The notes: a model not told the origin generated them from the letters alone. DNA of 64,000 bases from Hydractinia symbiolongicarpus (GCF_029227915.1 NC_079876.1:28555828-28619827); one strand, 5' to 3'; shown: positions 34,440 through 48,500, counted from the stretch's first letter. Numbers and translations: made by a program.

Positions 34440-35620
34440 TCTAGCATAAGGGTAATTCTGCCTTTGGCAGTTTTTACGGGTGTGGTTGAAGCATACCTTA
34501 AAATCTGCATGTCTGTTTCTCTAAGTACTAGTTTCTGATCTGACTGTCTATATGTAGCATCAAATGTAGACAAATTCAAAATGTTAATTGCAGAACCAGA
34601 GTCAATAAGAGTGTTAATAGGTACATTATAAATACCAACAGATACAGAAAATGTTTAAATGTTCAACTCAAGAGCCTGGGGATAATTCTGTGATCGTACA
34701 GTATACAAAGATGCGGTATTAAGTTCCTTCTTGGATGATTCACCTTTATATTGGTTTAAAGGACTGTAATTTCTTATTGTAGGTTTAGAAATAGATCGAT
34801 ACGATTTAGAAGGAGCGGTACTGCGACAAACGTTGCCAAAGTGCCCATTTTTTTGCAATTATGACAAATTGTATCAACATCACGACAACGAACATCCGGG
34901 TGAGGGTAGGAACCTCCACAACGCAAACAGGATTTAACACTGGGTTTAGAGTGTGAAGAAAATTTCTAACCTGATGGAGCAAGAATCTTTAATCTTGTGT
35001 GTTTAATACAGTTTACCTTCTTCGCGTTCTGCTTTGATATTTATTTCGCTCTTTTCAACAGGTACAGATTGAATATTTGTATCTTCTAAGGTCTTTGCAT
35101 AAACCAAAAATTGCGTTAACGATAACGTTGGATTTCGAAATAAATATCTTCGTAATTTATTACTAGTTGTTAAATTTCCAACTGTCGTTTAATTTCATTC
35201 TCTACTTGTTCTCCAATTGAGCATTTTTGTGCTTATTGGTTAAGCGGTATAAAGTATTGCTGAATGTTTTCATCTTCTGATTGTATCATAGAATAGAAAA
35301 TATAAATTTCATAGCTTGTATTTGTTTGTGGGTTGAAATGTTTATAAAATACATCTGACCCACATTCGTATGTTTCATTTGTATCTGTAACAAGTAGACT
35401 ATCGTAAATGTCATATACCTCTTCTCCTACGTAGAAGCAAAAGTAAAGCTACTTTTTTGTTTGTTGTCGGTAATGTTGAGATCAACACAAAGGTTCTCGA
35501 AACGTCTTTTATATTTAGTCCATCTGGTGGCGATTCTAGTAGTATCGTCTGTGTCGAATGACGGGAAACTCGGCATGTTCAACGTACTAACGACCATGAT
35601 GTAAGTTTTATCATGCACTT
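34440..35620 (-). mobile_element. Decayed Gypsy-type gag/protease remnant
   Basis: Read on the minus strand from 35620 down: a gag start (MPSFPSFDTDDTTRIATRW) with frame breaks, a nucleocapsid with Cys-rich part and a CCHC zinc knuckle (CHNCKK...GHFGNVC) broken at a seven-A run near 34848-34854, and then a retropepsin-like active site, LIDSGSAINIL, at about 34580-34600. No reverse transcriptase, integrase or paired LTRs were found here. It is a fragment of an LTR retrotransposon and not a working element. Confidence 0.75.
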
Positions 35621-36245
35621 AGCCCCAGTGCACACACACACAAAAAATATGGAGGAGGTTGTTTCTCCTCCCAGGATGTTAATTCTTCTTGGGCTTGGAT
35701 TGCAGAATGTACCTTTCTTGGTATAAAAGTGAAAATTGAATATTTTCACATGCTATTATTCTTCATGTGCAGGGGGTCTAGATTTTGCTAATTAATAAAA
35801 ACACAGTTTGTGCAACCTAATGGTTTTTTGGTGCCGTCTAAGAAAAAAGCTGTTGGAACAAGGCTGCAGTTTTTACAAGAAGTCTTAAGTATTTACGTCG
35901 AATAAAATTTTTTAAATGACATACATATTTGTTTTTATTATGTTGAAACACATGTTACAAGCGACGCAAAAATTCCCTTATAATTTCTTGGTAACTAAAG
36001 TATGTTTTGCAATCAAAAGCAATCTGATATATGCGACAGACGCTTTTTAAATTAAATAAACAATGTTAATGGTTATTGAAATAATACCAGTAGATATAGA
36101 AAGTTCACTGCAACCGTTAGTGCACGAAATTATGAAACGATTTTCAGATTTTACATCACAAACTTGTAAGCAGCAATGGTAAGCATATTGTCTCTCTAAT
36201 ATTTATAACACACGTACAAATGTTATTTTAACATAACTAGTAGAA
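35621..36245. other. Intergenic, no gene seen
   Basis: AT-rich DNA between the Gypsy remnant and the hAT element. Confidence 0.4.
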
Positions 36246-37877
36246 CAGCGCCCGCGGCGCGATTTGTAAAGTGGTCGGGCAACATAATATAGTGACTAAG
36301 GAGGCGGCACCTTGGTTGGCGCCGACGGGCCGAGAAAATTTTTACTATAAAGACCCTTCAGATTGGCTAAAACAAGCATCTTTAGCTATAAGCTACAGCA
36401 GAAATGTATGTCAAAATAAACTCTTTGCAGAGGAATAATTATTTTTTCTCACAGAATATCAATAAAAATCTATTTTACATTTTTCATAAAAAGTAATAAA
36501 AACGTTACAAATCGCTTTCTGTAAAAATACCAAAAACATTTTGCCTAGATGGATGAGCCCTTACAAACTCATTGGCAATATCTATTAAAGAAATCGTATC
36601 TAAGATTTCCTTGTGTACGTTCAACAATGACAAATCGTTGAACCTTTTCTGATTCATGCTAGAACGTATCCAGGTTTTCAACCGTCTCATCGTAGAAAAT
36701 GATCGTTCCGGAGTAGCGGATGTAGCTCCCATTGTTAAAACCAATCGTATGATGATGACGACATTTTTTATCAATTTTCGTTTTTCGGTTGATAACGACT
36801 GTACAACATCTACAACATCGCTGAAGTTGACAGGACTGGATTCACGAAAGATAGTTGGTACCAACTCCAATTCACACAACAACGATTGATCGTCAAAGTC
36901 ATCACAGAAACTTGCATTAACGGTCTTCATTTCTTCTTCGGCTGGCGTTTTACTTATTGACTTCAACAACAGTTGTTCCACTTCTGTATATACTCTGAAG
37001 GCAGGTTGCTCAAACCTCTCTTTGATGGCGCTGACAATTACGTCAATTGCTTCGAAATAGATGGCCTTATGGTGGGCATGAGCAGTTTCTGGATAGTAGG
37101 CTTCTCCAGTGCTGCTTGGATTTCCTTCCACAAATTCCAAGATGTCGTACTTTGGTCTTTTGCGTTTTCTTGGCGCTGTTGGCGAAGAAACGAAATCCAT
37201 CGAACTTGCTGACTTGGTAACTGTCTCGTAGAATATATCAAAGTCTCTCTCGTTTCTCATGCCTTGCATCGTCTTGTTCGTAAGTTCAGCCAATTCTTTA
37301 CCGCTGATTGCTGACATTTTTTCTTTCTGAAGTGTTATGGACAGATTATCTGTGTGAGCATAAAGCTTGCGTCCTAGATTCAGACCAAAATAGAATGAAA
37401 ATGACTCCATCTGCTTTTTACACCCATTAATCCTCGACTTCGTTTCAGCGTCTAGCTTCTCATTTAAACTCTCGTTTCACAACGCCATCAGTGGTTTGTT
37501 GTTTTCGATGATCTTCTTGAAACAGTTCGACCGAATTGTCCACCTTGTTGTACTCAGCTTATCCAGCTTTCCTGCATGTTTATCAGTTCCTAGGGTTCCT
37601 TCAACATTTGCAGTCAGCTTACCCAGCATGTTCTCCCGTTTCGGTGCAATGTAATGTCTTCATATTTCATAGTAATGGAAAAGGTGAAAAAGAAAAGTTT
37701 TGCCTTTGTTATAGTTCAATTTTTTATTTTAATTATACAGAAAGACCGTTAATGTAATGCTATTTTATTTGGAACAAGAACTCTCAAATCAGAATGTTCT
37801 AGCTAAAAAAAATTATTACTTTGCAAAAAAGTGGTCGGGCCACGGCCCGGGTGGCCCGCCCGTCGCCGCGGGCCCTG
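36246..37877. mobile_element. hAT transposon with inverted ends
   Basis: CAGCGCCCGCGGCG at 36246-36259 and the reverse complement of CAGGGCCCGCGGCG at 37864-37877 match at 13 of 14 bases. They start with the CAGNG pattern typical of hAT ends, and the transposase lies between them. The ends are strikingly GC-rich against AT-rich surroundings. The 8-bp flanks (TAGTAGAA, TGGAATCT) are not an obvious duplication. GTGGTCGGGC occurs near both ends. Confidence 0.75.
36505..37580 (-). pseudogene. hAT transposase, C-terminal part, interrupted
   Basis: The open 301-residue part (37410-36505) ends with the hAT dimerisation region (ATSATPERSFSTMRRLKTW, then NDLSLLNVHKE). The same frame continues upstream past 37410 (TTRWTIRSNCFKKIIENN, KPLMAL), but a TGA stands where Trp is expected (KPLMAL-stop-NESLNEKL, near 37475). 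The upstream DDE part with BED zinc finger is not found, so the copy is truncated and dead. Confidence 0.75.
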
Positions 37878-39030
37878 TGGAATCTGTGTTATTTTTCTCG
37901 TTTTTTATGTAGATTTTGGTCTTATTTTGTTCCTAATTAAATAGACAGAACAGAACTTCAGAATCCAACCTCTCTCGTTCTTTCTTATGAAATTTTTCTT
38001 TTTAAAGTTCTCTTTAAATTTTAGTATTACTTATGTAGCTCAAAACTGGGTTCATAACAATCACGCGTTCGCGGTTACTTTAAGGAAAGAAACTTTAGCA
38101 AGTGAAAATTTAGGGAAAAACTTTCACCAATAGCCCCTTTTAAAAATTCTCACGAAAATTAATTTTCTTGAAGCACTATTTCAACTAGAATTAATTCTAT
38201 CGCTTATGTAAGCCTCCAACTAGTCACTTTTACTTTCTGGCCGAAATTATGAACTGGGTTAGTATTAGCTTCTTGTTTTGCTTTTTTTTCAGTAATTATA
38301 ACTTTAAAAACAGAAGATTAACATTTGAAGCGCTGGCTTATTTTCTGTATGACATTTCACGATTTTTGATCTAATTCGGCAAAATCAACATACGCGAAAA
38401 ATGGGAACAGGAAGAGAAAAAATATTTCATCCTAAAAAGTAATTCTATTTCTTATTTATCATAACAAGGAAAAGACTCTCGACGACTGAAATTTTTTACG
38501 GTGAATTTTTCCACGCAGTCATATGAACACCAAGATTTTCGTCAATGCATGTTAAGATGCATAAGCTTGATCGTTCCTTAATAAAAAATTTTTTGAGAAC
38601 AAACTTTTGAATTGTAGGACCTTAAATTCGTAATCCAAATGTTGAAATGGACTTGAGGATATCTTTTTGGGGAAAATTCCCAAAGAGTCCTATTTGTTTC
38701 TGGCGTCAGCACAAGCACATTTTTTTGAATTTCATAATTTTTGACGAACGGTTCCAGATATATTGGGGTTTAAAGGTTTTTGACGACGTCATCATCCCAT
38801 TCATTTCGCAGCGGATTGGAGGAAACAGATTTGGGAAACTTACCCAAGTTGGTCTCATGTTATCCCTAGTTGCCAACACGGTAAAAAAAAATGATGGTTC
38901 TACCTCGTTTGCAAGTGCATTATTATTCAGAATATTCATACAGGATATAGTCACTTTAGTGTTGGAAACACTGTTATCAATGTGGGTCCTGTGTTCGGAA
39001 TGTATACATTAAGTATACACCAATAATACC
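37878..39030. other. Intergenic, no supported gene
   Basis: A 121-residue plus-strand frame at 38647-39012 has no recognisable domain and no splice context that I can defend. The rest is AT-rich. Confidence 0.4.
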
Positions 39031-39167
39031 TACCCAATTTCCCTCACATGGCATAGGTTGACCCGTAGTTGTGGTAAAAGCACTTGCTAAACATGTCCGC
39101 GCTGTGGACCGAACGGCGGACCTTGTGATTGCGAAGCAAACTCCATAACCACAAGGCCACGCGCCAC
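39031..39167 (-). mobile_element. SINE related to the 1924 and 22437 copies, partial
   Basis: Shares CCCAATTTCCCTCACATGGC with the other two SINEs but has a different tRNA-like head (minus strand: GTGGCGCGTGGCCTTGTGG, then GGTCCGCCGTTCGGTCC). This suggests a sister family sharing the core. Confidence 0.6.
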
Positions 39168-41463
39168 ATGACGCTATATGATGTACACATCTTCCTTTAG
39201 AAGGGATAAGATTTTTGTTGGATTTGTTTTTTTTGGTTTACATTTGAAAATTACTTCAATAAATTTCAACAAGCTAGAGAGTTTGCTACTTACTGTATTT
39301 CATTGTAATTCATTAAATTCAAATTCAAATTAAGCTATTGACGTTGAATTAACGTTAATAATGACGTCGTGACATTTTGTTCTTGTCGAATAACATTTAA
39401 AACATGCATTTTTCGGCTACCTTAAATAAACATTACCACAACCACTATGCTTGTCACAGACACTTCGTATTGTTATATAAGACTAGTCGTTAAGGCCCGT
39501 GCAAAAATCCACTTAGACAGGAGAACAATGGAGGGAGAACCTTCATTCGAAATTTGATGACGTCAGGATGGAGCTGTCAATATACAAATAAAATTTGTTT
39601 ACCTGTTGCCTCTGTTCTGTAGATCTCAAACCGCTGATAAAGAAATAGTATATGTTCATGCACATTTAACGAACGATAAAATAATATTGGGTTGTAAAGG
39701 TATTTTGAACCCGTCTGTGCCAATACGGGTGGTATAACCTTGCTTTGGGGATATTAAACAACTTGGTCCCCGGTGAACCCTAGTTAACCACGCAGGAGAT
39801 GATGTCATTTATTTTCAGTTGTTTCCAAGATATATAGACTTAATTATAACTGTTTCATTTGCGGTGATAGGGATGGTACAACGAATTTTCCTGAATTAAT
39901 ATTTGTCGTTTTTCAACTGATATTTTTAAATTGCTGTCCTTTGAGAGTCGTGCAAGCTATCAAGTATTGACAAATATTATTACTAAAAAAATATATATAT
40001 ATTATATGACAGAGAATATAAAAAGTGTGAATTAAACTTTTGTGTTCAGCATAAGCATAACGTGATCTTTGGCTTTTCTCTACTTTCGCTTTCCTTGCCA
40101 CTGTACGCTTTTCCAGCACAAAATGATAAAGTCTTGAAATTAGAGCAGGGCTACTTTGTGCGATGCACAAAGACGAAGGAAGTTGTGTGTATACATCACT
40201 CCTACCTGTTTACTACGTTTACTAAACTGAACAACAGAGTAAAAGAGAATCTGTGAGTGTAATCAATCATAGTTCCTCTTGCTGGCTAATTATATGCAAG
40301 TTCATAAAGTCGCAACACAAAAAAATATGTAAAAGATTTTCCAAAAAGTTCTAAGATAGATGCCATTGTTGTGAAGCTACTATCTATCTAGCTAACTTTT
40401 TTGTGTGAACTACCTATGTTGTCATTTTTTGGTAATAAGATATATGTTTTTTTGAAAGCATAGCATTCTATGACTTTAGAAGGCCACAATTTTTATCATC
40501 AACAATGACATGCTGAACGTAATAACGAAATAATGTGAATTTTATTTTATGTTGTTTTGTGTTAACAACATCATTTTGAGCGCATTTTTTATTTTTTAAA
40601 AATTAAAACATATTTATTTAATCTTACTTGTAAGTGTGACCTTTCAAAATAAATTTGAATTAACAGAAACAAAAGTTGAATGCATTTTTCAACATATAAG
40701 CTACATCTATACTGCTTTTCATTACATATGGTAAAGTGATATAATTGAGATTTTAAATCTTCCAGTAAGGCTCCTTGTTGATCTTTTGTGAGCAATCTTC
40801 TTATCTTGGTATACTTTCTTTCTTAATCTTTTTTCTTTTTTGTAATAATCTATATTTACCGTTCTATTGCTTCGTTTTATTTCTTGTTTATTTATTTTTT
40901 GTGTTGTCTTTTAACAAAAGATGTATGTTTGCACTTATTCTACAAACAATGTTCTTTTTATTTTGTTGTTAAATTTGCTTATGTGGTATTCATTTGTTCA
41001 CATGCCTGTCTAAGTATGTCACACAAGTGAGTAATTTATTGAACAGAATGTCCTTATTCGAACAGTTATGGTGATGACTGATCTCCCTCTTTTACCCTAA
41101 AAATAATAATAATCAAAGCCAATTAAAGATAAAGATTAACCTAGTTCATATTCACACTGTAATGAGCAATTTCAGAACGCATCCATACTGAAAAGAGAAA
41201 CACATGTATTTTTTTCTTTCTCAAATGACTGCATACACACTTTAGTTTTTCTGTTAATTAATTTAAACTACTTTTTCTTTCTTTTTTTTTACTGATTTAT
41301 TCATCCTCCAAAGAAGGCTTTTGTAATATGTGTGCTAACACCAAGAGCAAAGATACAACATGCACACAATTTTTTTATCGTTTTTAAACGCTTTATACCG
41401 CCCCTTGCTCTCTTTCGAATAAGCTGTCTACGTAAAAGTAATGGTCTATGGTAGTTCTAACAT
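39168..41463. other. Intergenic, mostly featureless
   Basis: A Helitron-end-like scrap, CTAGTCGTTAAGGCCCGTG, lies at 39483. The plus frame at 40062-40256 starts with a hydrophobic stretch and stops at a GTGAGT-like site, but its phase (2) does not fit the first ENPP exon found (phase 0), so I leave it unassigned. Confidence 0.4.
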
Positions 41464-41580
41464 ACTAACCGGTGGCGCGTGGAAAAATCCACGGGTTTGC
41501 CCGTTCTTTTTATACTGAATTGCGTGCATCCTGCTACTTGCGGTACCATTTTTCGTTACAGGCGTATTTATACTACTGTC
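41464..41580 (-). mobile_element. Diverged Helitron-like copy
   Basis: Keeps the hairpin CGTGGAAAAATCCACG and the GCCCGTTCTTTTTATAC segment of the 7887-8399 family. The CTAG end has decayed to CTAAC, and the other terminus is unclear. Confidence 0.6.
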
Positions 41581-42524
41581 CTAACAACAACTTAAAACCA
41601 TTTTGTCTCACAATATACTAAATTTAAAATTTTTTTACATTTTTAAGCTTCTCGTGCGCTGTATTTCGCTGTATTGGATTTTTCAATATGTTTATGATTG
41701 AAATATTTTTTAAAAAAACTAAAAATTTTTCAACTTTCAAAATAGACAGGTCATATGTGATAACGGTTTCGGACCCTTGAAACGGATATTGAATCCTTAA
41801 TTCTACCAAGTAGGTAACTAAATATTTCTTCCATCAAAATGCAACCCTATATACGTGTCATATGCATAAAAATAGTTATAAGCAAAGGGAGGGTGTAACA
41901 ATACTTTGTATATTTGTTGTTATGCCTTTTAACAGTTTAATATAAGCAAAAATTTCTTTGCTAACTCATGTAATGTAATTCAATAAATCAAGGATTAATT
42001 TTAGGAGGAAGAGGGGGCGGTGAAGTGAGAAAAAGAGGAGAGAGAATTTCTTATAAGCAATGTTCCATCGCTAACAAGTTAAGGGGAAAAGGGAAGGGGG
42101 AAAGGAATTTAAATTTCCAATAAATCTAGACAAAGAGGGTATTGGATGGGCCTAAAATCTCGACTTTTGAGGGGGACGTCATTTACGAAGATTTGAGCTT
42201 GTACAATACTCTTTTTTGTAAATCTTTTAATCTTTCAACCCCTGCTTACTGAGTCAAAGCATACATGGAAAAAGAATCTAATATGTGGTAATTGACTTAA
42301 GGATGTTCCATGTAGTAAAGGTGAATAGGTTTGCGAAAAATAAATCTAAATTTATATATATGCAAACGTTCAGTGTAAAGAACATTCACCTTGTCCACTA
42401 TTTTCAATATCTCAATGTAATCGCTCACAAAGAAGCAAAAATCTTTCATATATGTCATCTCCTTCCTATAGAAAAATTGATAATTATTTATTAACTTGCA
42501 ATATTTGTTAAATTTGTCTTTTAG

Positions 42525-45500
42525 GTTACAGTGATTACGATTATTGTTGTTATACCACTTGCTGTGGTGCTGTCCAAATCTAAAGGTACGTTTATGTACT
42601 TACACTTGCCATTAAAAAACATTATTAGAAGGTAGCCGGGAGGCATTTCATGTATATATTAGATAATACAGGTAAATCTGTACGGTAAAAGAACTATGCT
42701 AGGTTCTAACATGTTCAAATTCACATTTGTTGACTTCGCAATAGGGAGAGAACATTGTGGTTTTCAACATGGCTATTTATAGCATATATTGTAAAATCAC
42801 TTAACCTAAGGGTAAAAAGAGACATTATCCATTAGCCTTGTAAAGCTTTCAAGGCTTACTTTGACCCTCGATGCTTATATTACCTTCAGCATGATAATAT
42901 TGCATTGCTTCATGATTGTGTTATGTATTGTGTTTTAGGTATTTTTTAGAAAAAAATAATAATTTTATTCGATGCTACTGGTAATCTTCTTCTTTTTTAG
43001 ATGAGTCTCGTACAGGTGAAATGTAAGTTTTGACATAACTAAATACTTTCATAATGGACCATTGTTTTTAAGAACAACTATGATGTGCGCTATTTCTAGA
43101 CCACGTCACACAAATTTAAAACATAGTTGAGGTTGTTTAAGAACATAAGTTTTCTGGGAATAACAATTTGGAAAAACAAACAGGATGACACGAAAATGCT
43201 CTTTTGAAGAGTCTTGAAGAGTTTTGAAGAAGTGTATATAAATTTCATTCAGATAATTTGAATTTAACATTTAATAATTAAGTCACTTTCTTGTAGTGAA
43301 GATATACGTGTTGGCGACAAACAAAAGTATATATACAAAATAATAAACGATCTTTCTAAACAATAGTTTAGTAGTCGATCAGTACTACGTATTTTGTTAT
43401 TTTTAATAAATCTTTTTGTTAATATCATTTTGGTATTACTTATTTTACACACAATACCCGGTTAGATTTTAAATTCTCTTTTACTTGTGTATATATATAT
43501 ATATATATATAGTGTACAAAATAATGTTTTTTAGGGAAAATGTGGTTCTACTAGTTTCACTTGATGGTTTCCGTCATGATTATCTCAGTCTTGGACTTAC
43601 TCCAAACTTGAACAAAATTGGTACGTTTGGATATGTATCATCATACTAATATTAAATATTTTTCCCTTCCCTTTGAGATGAGATTAAATTACCCAAATAA
43701 TACAAGTCTAATATGGTGCTACACAGCTTACATTATATTACATTGTTTTTTCTTTTTTTTAATTTTTACACTCTCTTATTCGCTGTAATTACTGCTGGTG
43801 GAAAATGTTTTGCCGTTGAAAGAAAATATCTGAATGGAACACTTCAATTTTTATTGAATAGAGTTCCTCTGGTTATATATTATCGTCGTCGTCATCGTTT
43901 AGTGTGCTGACAGCAGGTTAACAGCTTTGCACAAAGATATTCACACACCACGTCGAATGCACTATTCAAACAACAGGTAAATACCAACGCATGGTATGTA
44001 ATTAACTAACACATCAACCCACTGCAACGACCAGTGAAAGATAAATATTTTGTTCACGTATTATTTACCCATTCGCTTTGCAAAAGGAGAAAGAAAAAAA
44101 TAATAAATTAGCGTGAATTCGGTTTCTATTTAAAGCTTGCGTTTTTTAAAACCTCGTTACATTTACTCTATTGGTTGATTTTTTCCTTGTTGTTGTGGTA
44201 CACCATACACTTGAAATTTTCAGACGTCACAATATTGGTATACGCAATGTAAAATTTAGCGTCAGGAATAAAATCATTCTGAGTTCTTTCCATTAAACCG
44301 ATTCCTCTATTGCTAGTTTAAACCAGATTCTTTTTATGTTACAACCTCACAAATGTTTAAAATTGTCACTGATCAATCTACTGGATTTATATACTTCTTT
44401 TACCGGGATGTTTTAGACGCATTGGAGATCTGTTTTTAACGCCTGATAAATGATGGCAAGTATTGAGGTATACTATCTACGTTTTACCACTGTCAACAAA
44501 TGATTGCATTCCTAAATGAAGTTTCGTATATTTCTTTATTTCTTAATTTTTTGTCATCAGAAATAATACCTGCCGATCATGGATGAAAGGCTATCACGGC
44601 ATCGACAGCATTGAAAAGGATATGCAGGTTAAGTGGACGCTATTGCTTTTTTGTAGTTGTCGTCGCTGCCGTTGCTAGGGACAGTTTAACAGCAAATCAT
44701 ATTTTTACTTTCAGGCCATATTTATTGCCTCTGGTCCTGATTTTAAATCTAATTACACGTTCGAGCATATTCAAAATATCGAGATCTATAATTTGTTAAC
44801 AGGTACATGAAAAATTGTGTTCTTTTTAATAGAGTTTAATTAGCACGTCAGTCGGAGGAAATAGTTTATTAGAAAAATTACTACTAGACCACTTTTGTTT
44901 ATGGCAAACGTTTTGCTAGACGACTTTTGTTTATAGGACACTTATTACTAGACCACTTCGATTAACATAAAACGTGTTACCAGACTACTTCGGTTTATTG
45001 GAAACGTATTACTGGATTATTTCTGTTTATAGGAAAGTTATTACTAGACCACTTCGTTTTACAGAAAACTTGTTTTTAGACCTCTTCGGTTTATAGGATA
45101 CTTATCACTAGATCACTTCCGCTTACGGCAAACTTGTTACTAGAACGTAAAGGGTAGAGATAGAGAAATGTATGTTCTGGCACAGTTGCACATCGCACAC
45201 ACACGCACGCCCCCAGTCAAACACAACAAATCCCATACCATCCAACACAAGTACTTACCATGCTGTGCTTAGTCATGCATATCAAAGTAAATTCCCCATC
45301 ATGCTGTGCTTAGTCATGCACATCAAGGTAAAGTCCCTATCATACTGTATTGATTCATTCAAGACACAGGAAATGTGCAGCAAAGCTTTCATAAAAGACC
45401 ACGGCATGTTCTGGTTTATTCCGGTCAATTCACATGTGCAACAAAGCCGTTGAATATCATGCCTGTCTGTTAAGACTTGTACCAAGCAAGTTAAAAACGC

Positions 45501-48500
45501 AGGACATTGGTAGCAACATGTGTCCAATATGTAGGTAAATCCTCGGACCTTGCTTAAGATTAATAAAATGGTACTCTGTTACTGGTGCTCCGTAGAACTG
45601 GGCGACAAAATAGGCGTCAGGTGTCCCATGAGATACGTGTCATTTCATTTTCTTAAACATTTAACCCAAGGGAAAAGTTCTTAGGTTTAATACACAATAA
45701 CTTTGGCCGTAATTTGACACTTTGGAACTGAAACGCGGTAAAAGGTGAAGAACTGGAGCGTTTGTGCCAGGCTTCTTATTAAAAATGTGCATTTATTTCT
45801 TTTGTCTTTGAATCTCTAATAGTTTGAAAAACATTTTTAGATCTTCTTCGCATCAAACCAGCTCCTAACAATGCCACTGCTGGTAGCTTGCGTCATCTTT
45901 TGACACCTGAATGTCTAAAGACTTTGAAGCCTGTTGCAAATAAACGTAAAATTCAACTACCGAATTGTGGATTTCCTGATGATCTTGAAGAGGCTTTGAA
46001 CAAATGTAAAACATGTGTTTGTCCCCACTGCGGTGTGAGTTCTCTCTTCTTCACTTAACTTTTTTTACGTGCGTATTTTTCCCCATGTCTCAGATTTTAA
46101 ATATTTGCAACCTCCCATGCGTTTATGTACTTACATTTTTGTAAATTTCGAGAATTAAATTCCCCGATAAGACTTTATTTGCAAATTTAATCTTGGTTAA
46201 AGTTAGCTAGTTTTTTTTGACCATCCCAATGATATTTAAGAGATAGTAACAGTGAATAAGATTTAATATATATTATATTTGGTAAAATCACTTTAATCGT
46301 CGATTCACGATTTCGCTAATGCAGTGGCGATTCTTAAAATACCATGGGTGCAAAAACTTTAGACATTAAACTAATTAACGTTGGCATTTTGCAATTGCTG
46401 ACCCAATTTTTAATGTGTTAAAGAACCTTTGCCGACGTGAAAAAATGCAACCTAACTAAAAAGACATATTTTTTCTGGTAAAAGTTGCAAAAAGCGACCA
46501 TCAAAGCGTGTTAATGTAACGCGGAAATTTTGTCATAATTATGGTTATCTGTTTCGTAAAAAAAAAGAATCAATCTGAATAAGCTTGCAGACTATCCTAA
46601 GAAAAAAAAATTCGTTGTTAACCGGTTCTTTATCTCCAATTTGATATGGACAAACCATAAAAAGAAGACATTCAAGTTAAGCTGGATTCGCAAACAAAAA
46701 CAGAACGGAACGGGTAATACTTGAATTTGTTTGGCCAATTTGCTTATCACTCTTTTATTTAATACTAGTCGTTAGCCCGTGGAAAAATCCACGGGGTCGC
46801 CCGTCCTTTAAATTAACCCGTTGCAACAAAGTGGACAGAAATACATCACATTTGGTATTGATGCGCATTTTAAAAATTTTGTGTTTCCGTTACGGGACAC
46901 AGCTTTCGCGGACACACAGACAGACAGACGGAATACGGCTATTATTATAGAGATACACACTAACTAGATTTTGAAAAACACAATTTTTGACCCGATTCAT
47001 CCCATTTTTGTGTAGAAAAGGTAGCTGTATCATAGCTTTTCCCATGTTTTCAACCTACGTTGTTATCCCATTGTTCACCCTCCTCCGTTTTCTCATTACC
47101 TTAATGATCCTCCTCCCTGCTCTCATAAGCTTAATTAACACTTTTCTGTGTTCTTCCTTTTATAGTTTAATATGTCATCGAATCTGACATTGTTCCGAAA
47201 AAATTTAAATTTGACGCAGAGAGAAGGTAAAAGAACTGACTCTTTGTAAAAGTTATTTAACATTTGTCATAGAGACTATTGACTTTTTGAAGTTTCTGTT
47301 TCTAACACTGTTTCTTAAATTCATAATAGAAAAAATCCTGATCCTGGTTGTTCTTTTAAAAAAGGGAATTACGCACCCTTTTCTAATGGTCTTTTATAAA
47401 ACACTTGGGTTGGATAATAGGAAAAAACCTCTTTGCTTTATACCGTACTAAGAGGTATTTCTCGTTTGATAATCGCAGAAAACGTTTTACTCACGGATTT
47501 CTTAATTCGTGATTGTTAGTAGTAGCTAGTTTTGTGTAATACTGCTTGAAATTGTTTTACAATATAACTCAAATTTGAATTTCACCTTTTTATATAGTTA
47601 CCCGATCTCATAATTTACACTTGCCGTGGGCGTTACCTGAAGGTCACCACGTGCAATGTATTCTCACACAAAAGCATTATGTCACTGGATACAGTACCAA
47701 ATTGCACATTCCACTTTGGGTTGGTTATAAACTGACGAAAGAGGTTTGGATCTTGTTAGTATGTTTTGTAAGCGAGTGTCTTTATAAATTTAAGTGGGAT
47801 CTACTGAAAGTTTGCAGATCCTGTCCTCTGTTTTACAGTCTGTTCGGCAAGTTAGTATGTTTTGTAAGCAGGTGTTTTTATAAGATATCACCCTTTTTTA
47901 AATTCAAAAAAGATTTACTGAAATTTAAAGAGCCTGTCCTCTGCTTAACAGTTTTTCCGGCTGTTTTCTAGCTTTCGCATTTCTAAAAAAACTTACATTA
48001 AATGCATCCATTGTAATACATAAATTTCAATACATCAATTACAATGCTGTTTATTGAATTTTCCGCCATTTTGTTTTTAGCAACTACTGGTAAACACTTC
48101 ACGTACAAATTGTCTTCGTCGCGATATCAGACTTACCAGCGCACAGAGTTCATTTTGCAAGTCGTACAGTCGTTCAGGTTACGATCGAGGCCATATTGCT
48201 CCCTCAGGTATTTGTTTTTGTACCCAAATTCATATTATATTAGTAATTTTGGAGATAATCTATCCACTTAAAAGGTATGGAATTAAGAATATCCTATTCG
48301 TAAGCACGTAAAAAATTTCACTGTGAATCACCCATCTATTTTTTCCCACCGTTTCCTGCAGCATTGCTCCCTGTTAGCATGAAGCAATGTATTTTACTTG
48401 GACAGGGGTTATTACTATTAGTATAGGTGCAATTATTATGTGGTCTTAATAAGTGATAAAATTTTGTGACTATTCCTAACTTTTATTATTGCTTCTGATA

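Noticed and set aside
38647-39012. 121-residue plus-strand frame
   Set aside because: No domain, no splice or promoter context, and composition like the surrounding AT-rich DNA.
40062-40256. Possible first ENPP exon with hydrophobic start
   Set aside because: Its GTGAGT donor is phase 2, but the first ENPP exon found needs phase 0, and its sequence does not match the family.
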